Assembly (NCBI GenBank): GCA_947258705.1 | Contig: CAMYJA010000004.1 | Coordinates: forward strand, 1-64,000 | Source: an uncultured Hyphomicrobiaceae bacterium | Lineage (GTDB): Bacteria; Pseudomonadota; Alphaproteobacteria; Rhizobiales; CAMYJA01 | Reading direction: 5' to 3' | Length of the DNA: 64,000 bases | Part shown: one piece after another, positions 44,165 to 51,433 of the stretch | How the letters are laid out: the number at the start of each line of letters is the position of its first letter | Numbering within the stretch: position 1 is the first letter of the stretch | Notes under the pieces: generated by a model | The model's database searches: none | Told to the model about the DNA's origin: nothing | The model's input: the letters and a program-made list of their open reading frames with translations, nothing else | Translations under genes and position numbers: made by a program

Positions 44165-45340
44165 TCAACTGGTTGTGAATGGTTCGAGTGGCGGCGCCAG
44201 CAGCAATAAGGCCAGAAGGGCGGTTCGCTCTATGGTTCTGTCCAGATCGATATGTTCATGCTCCGCGTGGGCGCCGTCGCCGACTGCGCCGAGGCCGTCC
44301 AGCGTTGCCGTTAACTGGCTTGTGGTATTTCCGTCCGAGCCACCGCCGGCCATGCCCTCCTGCAATTCAAGGCCGAGTTCCGCGCCAAGGCGCTGCGACA
44401 TCTGCCAAAGGGCATGATTGCGGTTCGTGCGCTCCAGTGCGGGCCGACCGATGCTTCCGGTTATTTCAAGACTTGTACCGGGCGTGTTCGTTTCGAAAGA
44501 GCGGATGCTGTCGCCAATACGTTCGGCATCGGCCTGAGTCCTGGTGCGGACATCGATGATCGCCTTGCTCATCGGCGCGATCACATTGGGACGCATGCCG
44601 CCGTCGATCGTGCCGACATTTACGGTAATGCCTTTTTCCGGATCGTTGAGGGCGAACAGTTTTTGAATGACATGGGAGAGTTCCAGAATGGCGCTGGCGC
44701 CGGCCTCCGGATCGAGGCCCGCATGGGCCGCTTTGCCGTGAACGGTGACATGATACCGTCCAACGCCCTTGCGCTCGGTTTTTAACCGGCCGGCCGGTCC
44801 GAGCGACGGCTCGAGCACGAAGACCCGGTTCATGTGGCGCGCAAGCCGCTTGATGTACCGTGTCGATTCGCGGCTTCCGATTTCTTCGTCGGAATTGAAG
44901 AACACGACCGGGACGACGTCCGGTTCGAGGCCCAGTTCCTTCAGGGTTTTCAAGGCAAAAACGGCCTGCGTTATGCCGGCCTTCATGTCGTAGATGCCGG
45001 GCCCCCGGACGATATTTCCGTCCACCTTGAAAGGCATTTTGTTCAAGGTGCCCAGCGGCCAGACGGTATCGTAATGTCCGAGCATCATCTGCACGGCGCG
45101 ATTATGTCCGCGTTGCGGGGGGCGGGCATATAACATGCCGCCGCTGGTCCGGCCGGGTATCAACGTGCAGGAAAAACCGATGTCTTCAAGGGCCGATGCA
45201 ATATGCGAACGGACGAGCGATTGCGCCTCCGGTTCGGTCGAGGGGGATTCGGCTTTGGTCAAAACTTCCAGAAAACCGACAAGCCCGCTTTCGCATTTTT
45301 TCAGATGGTCAAGGATCGCCCTTGCAGGGAGACCGGTCAT
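44165..45340 (-). CDS. M20-family metallopeptidase (glutamate carboxypeptidase type)
   Basis: 391 residues. Zinc-ligand region HYDTVWPLG near 88 and GPGIYDMKAG near 113, the catalytic Glu in FNSDEEIGS near 148, and the dimerisation insert between about 180 and 300 are seen; VEPSLGPAG and AHAGLDPEAGASAI are the usual domain-boundary landmarks. Acts on N-acylated or C-terminal-acidic peptides or amino-acid conjugates in the cytosol. It is the middle gene of a tight minus-strand trio, with the upstream flavin reductase gene ending 11 nt before its start. Confidence 0.9.
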   Translation of the reverse strand: MTGLPARAILDHLKKCESGLVGFLEVLTKAESPSTEPEAQSLVRSHIASALEDIGFSCTLIPGRTSGGMLYARPPQRGHNRAVQMMLGHYDTVWPLGTLNKMPFKVDGNIVRGPGIYDMKAGITQAVFALKTLKELGLEPDVVPVVFFNSDEEIGSRESTRYIKRLARHMNRVFVLEPSLGPAGRLKTERKGVGRYHVTVHGKAAHAGLDPEAGASAILELSHVIQKLFALNDPEKGITVNVGTIDGGMRPNVIAPMSKAIIDVRTRTQADAERIGDSIRSFETNTPGTSLEITGSIGRPALERTNRNHALWQMSQRLGAELGLELQEGMAGGGSDGNTTSQLTATLDGLGAVGDGAHAEHEHIDLDRTIERTALLALLLLAPPLEPFTTS

Positions 45341-45351
45341 GTGCGCCTCCG

Positions 45352-45954
45352 CTATTTCTTCATGCCTTTCGGGAAGGGAAACGACTTCGTTTCCCTGATC
45401 TCGGCAAAGCGCCCTGGATTGAGATAGCTCAGGAGCGGTGCATTATAGAGCAATTCCTGATCGTCCTGATCGGCCGAGCGGAGAGCCGCCTCATCGACAT
45501 GGGCAGCCTTGATGCGTCCGACAATGAGACTGTTCGTATCGAATTCGTCGATTATCCGGTCCAGTTCACACTCGAAAAAGAGATAGCCGTCGGACACGAG
45601 AACGCCATCAACGGCTTCGGCAGGAAAAGTATCGACGACATCAAGCGCGTGCTTGTGACCATCGTCGCAGCGCGGAGCCGCGGTCAGGGAGGTTTGCACC
45701 CATTGAGACGGTTTTGGGTAGCTGACCGTAAAGACACCCTCTCTCTTGACGTTGTGATAGGTGGCGTGGCGCGGGGTGCAGACAAAACCGAAATGGTTTT
45801 TCCAGCTCAACGGCATGGCCATGTGTTTGGGAGCAAGATCATAAGTGCGGTCAGGCTCCCTGGTTCCGATAATCACCAGGGGAAACACCATGAATACGCG
45901 GTCCCAGATCGGGTAATTCATCTCGAAGGATACGAGACTGGATGGCTTCGACAT
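45352..45954 (-). CDS. Flavin reductase-like (FMN-binding split barrel) protein
   Basis: 200 residues. FMN-binding features: PLSWKNHFGFVC near 52, NVKREGVFTVSYP near 72, and a C-terminal YLNPGRFAE. This is the HpaC-like flavin reductase domain that reduces FMN or FAD with NAD(P)H, here without a monooxygenase partner in view. The start is ATG 45954 with GGAGG 5 nt upstream; the frame opens four codons earlier. First gene of the trio with M20 and P-loop proteins. Confidence 0.85.
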   Translation of the reverse strand: MSKPSSLVSFEMNYPIWDRVFMVFPLVIIGTREPDRTYDLAPKHMAMPLSWKNHFGFVCTPRHATYHNVKREGVFTVSYPKPSQWVQTSLTAAPRCDDGHKHALDVVDTFPAEAVDGVLVSDGYLFFECELDRIIDEFDTNSLIVGRIKAAHVDEAALRSADQDDQELLYNAPLLSYLNPGRFAEIRETKSFPFPKGMKK

Positions 45955-46203
45955 GGCTACCTCCATATTGTCGTTGCCGCCAGTATGGTTTCTGATCGTT
46001 GGGACGTCTTTGATTTAGATCTAATGATACGGCGCTGCCGAAAAATTGCCGGGTGGCGAAAATTTCGGCCGGAGGGCCGGTGAAACAGGTTTAATTCTTA
46101 TACGGATGATTACCTGGGCCGGGGTGTTATCCTTAGCGCTTCTTTAAGTAAAATGTGAGAATTTGGCGCCATATGTTCACTTTTTGGCGGGAATATTGAG
46201 CTC

Positions 46204-48054
46204 ATGACAGTGGGAATTCGGCAGTTCGGTCAAGGCCTGCGCCATGCCCTGGACTTCATTTCTCTGAAAATACCGGACATGGTGCATGATAGTGCGCTTT
46301 CCGACCCGCTTCTCAAGCTGCGGCACCGGAATTTTCAAATTACGCATGTTGCCAGCGCCATACTCGCATGCATCGTTCTCATCGTTTATTTCAACATTCA
46401 CGATGTCAGAAAGCTGCCTTCCTATCTCTTCTATTTCTGTTTCTCATCGCCGCTTATAATAGTGCTTTATCTGTGGCGGACGGGGCGCATCGATATTGCG
46501 CAATTCCTGTCCTCGCTCAACCTTTCCGCGCTGGCCGGCATTGCGGCCTGTTACACCGGGGGCATCAACTCACCGCTGGTTCTGTGGATGCTCATCGTGC
46601 CCCTTGAAGCGGCGCTCTCCAGGCGGCGCCTGATGACCTATATGGCGGTCTTCGTCAGTGGCCTGACATTGGCCCTGCTTTATTATTTGACCGTCAGCGG
46701 AAAGCTGCCGGAACCATTGGCGCCGAACATCAGCATGGAGCTTTTTACGTTTCTGAGTACACTTGCCGCTGTCGCCTATGCCGGGGGGATCGCGGTGACG
46801 GTGCAGAGGATGAACCGGATGTCATCGCGGGCGCTTCGCGTTAGCGACGAGAACTATCGATTTCTCGCGGATAATGCGACCGACCTCATCACCCGGCACG
46901 GGGTGGACGGTTCGGTCCGGTTTGCATCCCAGGCCTGTCACCGGATTATTGGTATCGAGCCCGAAGCCCTTGAACGCGATGGTTTTCTCGAATGGGTGCA
47001 TGAGGAAGACAGGGCGGCATTTCTGCACGCCATTTCCACCTCGGCCCGGAACAAGCTGACCATGTCGGAGGAGATCCGCGTATGCAAGGCCGCTGCGCCG
47101 TGCGGCGAGGGGCCCGGTTGCGAATATATCTGGATCGAAATGCGCTGCAGACCGGTTTCGGATGTGCGCAAGGATTACATAAAACAGTCGGCGGTCAGCG
47201 AGGTTCTCGCGGTGTCCAGGGATATCTCGCTGCGCAAGGCTCAGGAGTTTGAGCTTGAGCGGGCCAAGGAACATGCGGAAAGCGCCAGCCGCGCCAAATC
47301 CCTGTTCGTGGCAAGCATCAGCCACGAACTTCGCACGCCGTTGAATGCGATTGTCGGTTTTTCGGACATCATTGCGAGCGAACTCAGCAAGGCGGATGTG
47401 GATGAGAAACTGATCGAATATATCGGGATCATCGAGGAGGGCGGACATCATTTGAAGAAGATCGTCAATGATATTCTGGATATGTCCAAGATCGAAGCAG
47501 GAAAGTTCGAGATTTCGCCAGAGGCCTGCGATCTCAACGAATTGATCAAATTGAGCTGCGGAACGGTTAAGAGCCTGGCGCAACAGCGCGAAATTTCGAT
47601 CGATCATGGCGCGTGCGAGGGCGGTCTCGAGATCGTCTGCGACCTGCACGCCGTGACACAAATCATGTTCAATCTGCTTTCAAACGCAGTGAAGTTTTCA
47701 CATGAAGGCGGGATTGTGAAAGTCACGACAGAGATGTGTGGCGAAAATGTTCTGATCAAGGTGATCGATCAGGGCGTGGGCATTGCCGCCGAAGACATCG
47801 CGAAACTGGGCAAACCTTTTGTGCAGGTCGACAACGCCTACAGCAGAAAAGCCGAAGGCACGGGGCTCGGGCTCAGCGTGGTCAACGGCCTGATCGCGCT
47901 CCATAACGGCCGCATGAGTATCGACAGCGAAATAGCGGCAGGGACGGTGATCAGCGTTGCATTGCCCATTGACGGACCGGAGGGCGCGGCGATGCGGCGT
48001 GGGACGGACGGGATTGATGATGAAGCGGGGCGGGAAACGGCGCTGGCATCGTGA
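46204..48054 (+). CDS. PAS-domain sensor histidine kinase
   Basis: 616 residues, inner membrane. Six hydrophobic segments in the first 210 residues (for example HVASAILACIVLIVYF, LYLW, and MELFTFLSTLAAVAYAGGIA) without a large periplasmic loop, a PAS domain about 215-345, a HisKA domain with ISHELRTPLNAIVGFSDII (phospho-acceptor His 374), and a HATPase domain with LLSNAVKFSHEGG, VIDQGVGIAAEDI and GTGLGLSVV. No receiver domain and no response regulator gene nearby. It is followed by a peptidoglycan-binding protein gene 115 nt away. Confidence 0.93.
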   Translation: MTVGIRQFGQGLRHALDFISLKIPDMVHDSALSDPLLKLRHRNFQITHVASAILACIVLIVYFNIHDVRKLPSYLFYFCFSSPLIIVLYLWRTGRIDIAQFLSSLNLSALAGIAACYTGGINSPLVLWMLIVPLEAALSRRRLMTYMAVFVSGLTLALLYYLTVSGKLPEPLAPNISMELFTFLSTLAAVAYAGGIAVTVQRMNRMSSRALRVSDENYRFLADNATDLITRHGVDGSVRFASQACHRIIGIEPEALERDGFLEWVHEEDRAAFLHAISTSARNKLTMSEEIRVCKAAAPCGEGPGCEYIWIEMRCRPVSDVRKDYIKQSAVSEVLAVSRDISLRKAQEFELERAKEHAESASRAKSLFVASISHELRTPLNAIVGFSDIIASELSKADVDEKLIEYIGIIEEGGHHLKKIVNDILDMSKIEAGKFEISPEACDLNELIKLSCGTVKSLAQQREISIDHGACEGGLEIVCDLHAVTQIMFNLLSNAVKFSHEGGIVKVTTEMCGENVLIKVIDQGVGIAAEDIAKLGKPFVQVDNAYSRKAEGTGLGLSVVNGLIALHNGRMSIDSEIAAGTVISVALPIDGPEGAAMRRGTDGIDDEAGRETALAS

Positions 48055-48169
48055 AACCGGCCGGGCGGTATGGCGCGGAATAGTGCGCCGGGATTCAGGG
48101 TCTGTTTACGAAGCTGGTGAATAATGCGGTTTCTGAGTTTCAAGTATGGGTAATTGATCGGACTTGTTG

Positions 48170-49009
48170 ATGGCCCCCATTAGTGTAAGCGTGATATTAC
48201 GGGTTTTCGGTGTGCTGTTTTTAGGCATGCTGGTGAATACGCATTTTTTCCAGAACGGCCAGAGGGAAGGCCAGATCGCGCGTCTGGATGCGCAAAAACC
48301 AGAGCAGGGCGTTTCGGAGGCGCTTGTGGAGACGGCTTCGCGGACCCCATCCGATGAGTGGCGGGCACGGCTCAGACGGCAGGGATTGCCGCCGGCATTG
48401 GGCATGACTGACAGCGGCGCGCAGATTGCGGCCAAGGCGCCAGAGCCGCCCAAGGCACGGGCCGATCTGTTGCCGCAGCCGCAAAATCAGGAAAAACCGC
48501 TCGAAAGCGTCAGGCCGGACCATGCGCCGCAAGGGGCTGCGACGGGCGAGACGCCATCGCGCCCGGCTTCAAAACTTACGCGGGCCGTGCAAAGGGAACT
48601 TACATCGCAAGGTTACGAGCCGGGACCCGTGGACGGCGTCGAGGGGCTGATGACACATGCCGCGATTATGGCGTTTCAATACGATAACGGGGTTGCGCCC
48701 ACCGGCCGGCCGACGGAGGCCCTGCTGAAACAGATCATTCTTGGCGGGCCGTCGCACGCTCAACCGGACACCGAAACAGAAAAGGGTGTGGAAAACCGGC
48801 GCCGGGTCATCAAAACCGTACAGTTGAAACTTAGAGAGCTTGGCTATAAAGCAGGAGCGGCAACCGGTGTGATGGACGAAGAGACCCGGGCGGCGATCAG
48901 AGAGTTCGAGAAGTATTCCGGCCTGGTGGCAACCGGCCGGGTTTCCGGACGCCTGATCGGAAAACTGTCCAATGTGCCGCGTCTGCGCGTGGGGGCGGCG
49001 CTGAATTGA
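48170..49009 (+). CDS. Membrane-anchored peptidoglycan-binding domain protein
   Basis: About 279 residues from ATG 48170 (a TTG lies two codons before). A single N-terminal hydrophobic helix (LRVFGVLFLGMLVNTHFF), a Pro/Glu/Arg linker to about 130, then two PG_binding_1 units: VQRELTSQGYEPGPVDGVEG near 143, and VQLKLRELGYKAGAATGVMD near 223. Binds peptidoglycan in the periplasm. Downstream of the kinase and 66 nt before DUF1491. Confidence 0.9.
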   Translation: MAPISVSVILRVFGVLFLGMLVNTHFFQNGQREGQIARLDAQKPEQGVSEALVETASRTPSDEWRARLRRQGLPPALGMTDSGAQIAAKAPEPPKARADLLPQPQNQEKPLESVRPDHAPQGAATGETPSRPASKLTRAVQRELTSQGYEPGPVDGVEGLMTHAAIMAFQYDNGVAPTGRPTEALLKQIILGGPSHAQPDTETEKGVENRRRVIKTVQLKLRELGYKAGAATGVMDEETRAAIREFEKYSGLVATGRVSGRLIGKLSNVPRLRVGAALN

Positions 49010-49075
49010 CGGTTTGACGGTCCCGGTCCGAACGGCAGGCAGCAATTCCCGGTTCGACATTATTGGTGATTTTCA

Positions 49076-49432
49076 ATGCGCCTTAAATCGGAAATGTGGG
49101 TGAAGGCCTATCTGCGTGCGCGGGCAGGCGACAATATCATGGCGGTATTGTCGCGCCGGGGCGATCCGGATGCGGGCGCCATTTTTATTCTCGTTCACCT
49201 TCTGGACGGCATGTGCCAGCTTTATGGACCGGCACCGGCAGGGCTTGCGGTGGTCGACCGGGAAAGACGGTGGGTCAACTGCTTTGCGGACGAGACCGCC
49301 TCGCAAGAAGTCGCCGATGCGTACATTCAGCAGCAAAGCGACATGGATCCCGACCTGTGGCTGATCGAGGTCGAGGACAGCAAGGGGCGGCATTATCTCG
49401 GAGATGCCTTTGAGCCGGCGGCGGACATCTGA
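49076..49432 (+). CDS. DUF1491 family protein
   Basis: 118 residues. MRLKSEMWVKAYLRARAGDN at the start and DPDLWLIEVEDSKGRHYLGD at the end match DUF1491, a small alphaproteobacterial family of unknown function. No signal peptide and no cysteine cluster. It follows the peptidoglycan-binding gene, suggesting, weakly, a cell-envelope or cell-cycle context. Confidence 0.9.
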   Translation: MRLKSEMWVKAYLRARAGDNIMAVLSRRGDPDAGAIFILVHLLDGMCQLYGPAPAGLAVVDRERRWVNCFADETASQEVADAYIQQQSDMDPDLWLIEVEDSKGRHYLGDAFEPAADI

Positions 49433-49613
49433 ATATGGCTCTTTTACCACAGTTGAGCACTAAACCCGCCAGACAAGAAATCAACGGGCACTGATTAATT
49501 CTTTGTTAAGAGGTTCGGGCTTCAAATGGTGCGAGCGGGGTGTAGTGCGTCTTATTGCTTACGATTTGATGGCTGTTCCGGAACGGGTTGCTTCCGGACT
49601 TTGGAGGGCAAAA

Positions 49614-49796
49614 ATGGCGGTGATACTCGATTTCAGTCCGACGCAGAACGCGCAAGACAAACGTCTGGTGCGGGAGACGGCGCAAAAGCTCGGACAGGTT
49701 ATTATTTTTCCAGGCGTGCGTATCGAACGCAAGGCAGATGCAAGCGCATCCAAGATGGGTGCGGGCAAGACCGACGGATTGAAGAGTTCGGATTGA
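49614..49796 (+). CDS. Small 60-aa protein
   Basis: MAVILDFSPTQNAQDKRLVR, then ETAQKLGQVIIFPGVRIERK, then an Asp/Lys/Gly-rich end. GAGGG lies about 8 nt before the ATG at 49614; the frame is open up to 49503 but without a better start. The FPGVRIER pattern resembles short proteins of the order annotated as hypothetical; no domain is known. Not signal-like. Confidence 0.5.
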   Translation: MAVILDFSPTQNAQDKRLVRETAQKLGQVIIFPGVRIERKADASASKMGAGKTDGLKSSD

Positions 49797-49823
49797 GAGC
49801 GAGACGGCCTTGGGGTTTGTTTT

Positions 49824-49904
49824 TCGCTCGCGGGTTTCTGTTTTGCCTCACGTGCTGCTCGCCGTTACACGGCGGCACTCCGGCGGGGCGGGCCTAAGGC
49901 CCGG
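49824..49904. repeat. Mosaic hairpin repeat module M1, copy B
   Basis: 49838-49904 is identical to 34701-34767. Contains CGCCGT-TAC-ACGGCG (49860-49874) and GGGCC-TAA-GGCCC (49890-49902). Confidence 0.92.
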
Positions 49905-49964
49905 TATTAACTACTGAGGTTTTGTTCGGCTGACCCGACATGGTTATGCGGTGAGGTTGGAGAT
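49905..49964. repeat. Oligopeptidase tail repeat, copy B (orphan)
   Basis: Matches 35470-35529 at 51 of 60 positions. On the minus strand it reads ISNLTA-stop, the stop at the same place as in the S9 gene (ISNRAA-stop); the match ends after six codons. There is no gene body attached. Confidence 0.85.
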
Positions 49965-49980
49965 AGCCTAGAGGCGGGAC

Positions 49981-50047
49981 TGCCTCGGGCTCTATTTTCG
50001 CTCACGGCCATATCCGCGCCTAAGGCGCGGGGCCTGCGCGGGGGCGG
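49981..50047. repeat. Mosaic hairpin repeat module M2, copy B
   Basis: 62 of 67 positions match 35214-35280. CCGCGCC-TAA-GGCGCGG at 50014-50030. Confidence 0.88.
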
Positions 50048-50082
50048 CGCATTTTATACGATCAGCTTATCCGTGCTCGCCA

Positions 50083-50200
50083 GACACTAAGTGTCGGCTC
50101 CGTCACCCCTGGCGGCGGGCGCTTTAAAACCGGGCGCGGGGCCGCTTAGTGGCCGCTCCCACACCAAGTGTGCGGGCTGACCTTGAGCCCCGGGGTCAGC
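50083..50200. repeat. Row of hairpins after M2 copy B
   Basis: GACAC-TAA-GTGTC (50083-50095), GGCCGC-TTA-GTGGCC with one G-T wobble (50140-50154), CACAC-CAA-GTGTG (50160-50172), and GCTGACC ... GGTCAGC (50176-50200), the last reaching the stop codon of the DUF1254 gene. The stretches at 50107-50123 and 50173-50188 recur in region A. Confidence 0.75.
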
Positions 50201-50771
50201 GGTCCACTGATTTGCATTTTGCGAATGTCAAATGGGTCAGGGCCTCGTCCGCATAGGACTCGCTGATAATTGGTGCACGCACCATCACAATCCCTTCCGT
50301 ATCATAGGGCTTTACGGGTATGCTCTGTTCGATCGGGGCGTTCGATCCAAAGCCGAGATCGGGAAGGTCGTCATCGGCGAGCGAGATCTTGATGTCCACA
50401 TCCCGTGATTTGAGACCGCTGCCGGACAGGGTGTAGATATTTTCTCCCTTGCGGTTGAAAACCGCGACGGACCAGAGTTCGTTAAGCAGGCGGGCCTTAA
50501 CATTGAGGGGGGTATCCTTGATGTTATAGCGGCAAAACGCATAGCGAATATCTGGCGCCATGAAGGGCAGCGGCTGGGCGTCGGGACTCACGGGCGGCAA
50601 TATGACCATTGTGTTGGGCGTAAGTACCCGGCCGATGCGATCCCATGCCTTGTGTTCGGAGATCAAGGGGAGGGCGAGAATGGTGGTGATGTGGATCAGG
50701 GCGCCAAGAAGCAGGCCGGCTGCAAACCAGTAAAGCGTCCACATGTTCAGGAATTGACGGATCAGCCGCAT
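50196..50771 (-). CDS. DUF1254-domain membrane protein
   Basis: 191 residues. One N-terminal membrane helix (YWFAAGLLLGALIHITTILA), then a domain matching DUF1254: TPNTMVILPPVSPDAQPLPF near 51, then DIRYAFCRYNI and WSVAVFNRKGENIYTLSG. Paired with a DUF1214 gene with a 10-nt overlap, as in many alphaproteobacteria. Cell-envelope protein of unknown function. The 3' end lies inside a hairpin of the mosaic repeats. Confidence 0.88.
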   Translation of the reverse strand: MRLIRQFLNMWTLYWFAAGLLLGALIHITTILALPLISEHKAWDRIGRVLTPNTMVILPPVSPDAQPLPFMAPDIRYAFCRYNIKDTPLNVKARLLNELWSVAVFNRKGENIYTLSGSGLKSRDVDIKISLADDDLPDLGFGSNAPIEQSIPVKPYDTEGIVMVRAPIISESYADEALTHLTFAKCKSVDR

Positions 50772-51364
50772 GAAACCCTCCTGATCGTGGGCAGCCTTCG
50801 GCGTTGCGTGGCGTTGGCCGCGTTCAACTCCGCGTTTGCAGGCGCATGCAGCCGGAACACGAGCGTGACCTTGTCGTTTGGATCGGAGGGCAGCCAGTTG
50901 CCGTCCCTTGGCTCGCTGGACAATCTGATCTTGTATCTGCCCGAGGTGGCGCGCAGAACGGTGGAACTGTTGAAGGTGTATTTTTTGGGTTTGTTGCGTT
51001 GCAATTTACCGGTTCCGTCGAATGCGGTGAGGCTCCACCAATCGCTCAGGAGTTCATTGCTTTCCAGGAGATATTCGCAGGAACCGAGCAGCCGGTAACC
51101 TTCGCTGTCGGTTTTGGCTATGAAATACTGGATGTTTTTGGAAGACAGGGGCAGCCGTCCCGAGCGGGACAGATGCGCGCGCGCATAAGGATCGGCGTCG
51201 GGACGGCCGGCGGTTGTCCAGCTTTTCCATTGGCCGTCACGTTCCGTCGTCAGGCGGAATCCATGTTCGAGCGTCATCCATGCGGACCCGAAGCCGCTGA
51301 TCAAAGCCGTCAGGATAAAGATTGTCAGATTGGTCGCCTTGGTCAGTTTTTGGTCTCTATCCAA
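50762..51364 (-). CDS. DUF1214-domain membrane protein
   Basis: 200 residues with one N-terminal helix (NLTIFILTALISGFGSAWMT). DUF1214 features: GYRLLGSCEYLLESNELLSD, WWSLTAFDGTGKL and RYKIRLSSEPRDGNWLPSD. It overlaps the DUF1254 gene by 10 nt and lies 69 nt downstream of the PBP1A gene on the same strand, so the three are probably one unit. Confidence 0.88.
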   Translation of the reverse strand: MDRDQKLTKATNLTIFILTALISGFGSAWMTLEHGFRLTTERDGQWKSWTTAGRPDADPYARAHLSRSGRLPLSSKNIQYFIAKTDSEGYRLLGSCEYLLESNELLSDWWSLTAFDGTGKLQRNKPKKYTFNSSTVLRATSGRYKIRLSSEPRDGNWLPSDPNDKVTLVFRLHAPANAELNAANATQRRRLPTIRRVSCG

Positions 51365-51433
51365 TTGCTGATATCCGTGATTGTGCCGATCGGTTTCGGG
51401 GGGAGCATATGGGCCGGGCTATCTGCGCGCCCG

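Larger units (their letters stand above)
49797..50195. other. 399-bp gene-free mosaic region B
   Basis: Spacer between the 60-aa gene and the DUF1254 gene. It is M1, then the orphan tail repeat, then M2, then the hairpin row: the same parts as region A but in another order. No open frame with coding character is seen. Confidence 0.85.
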
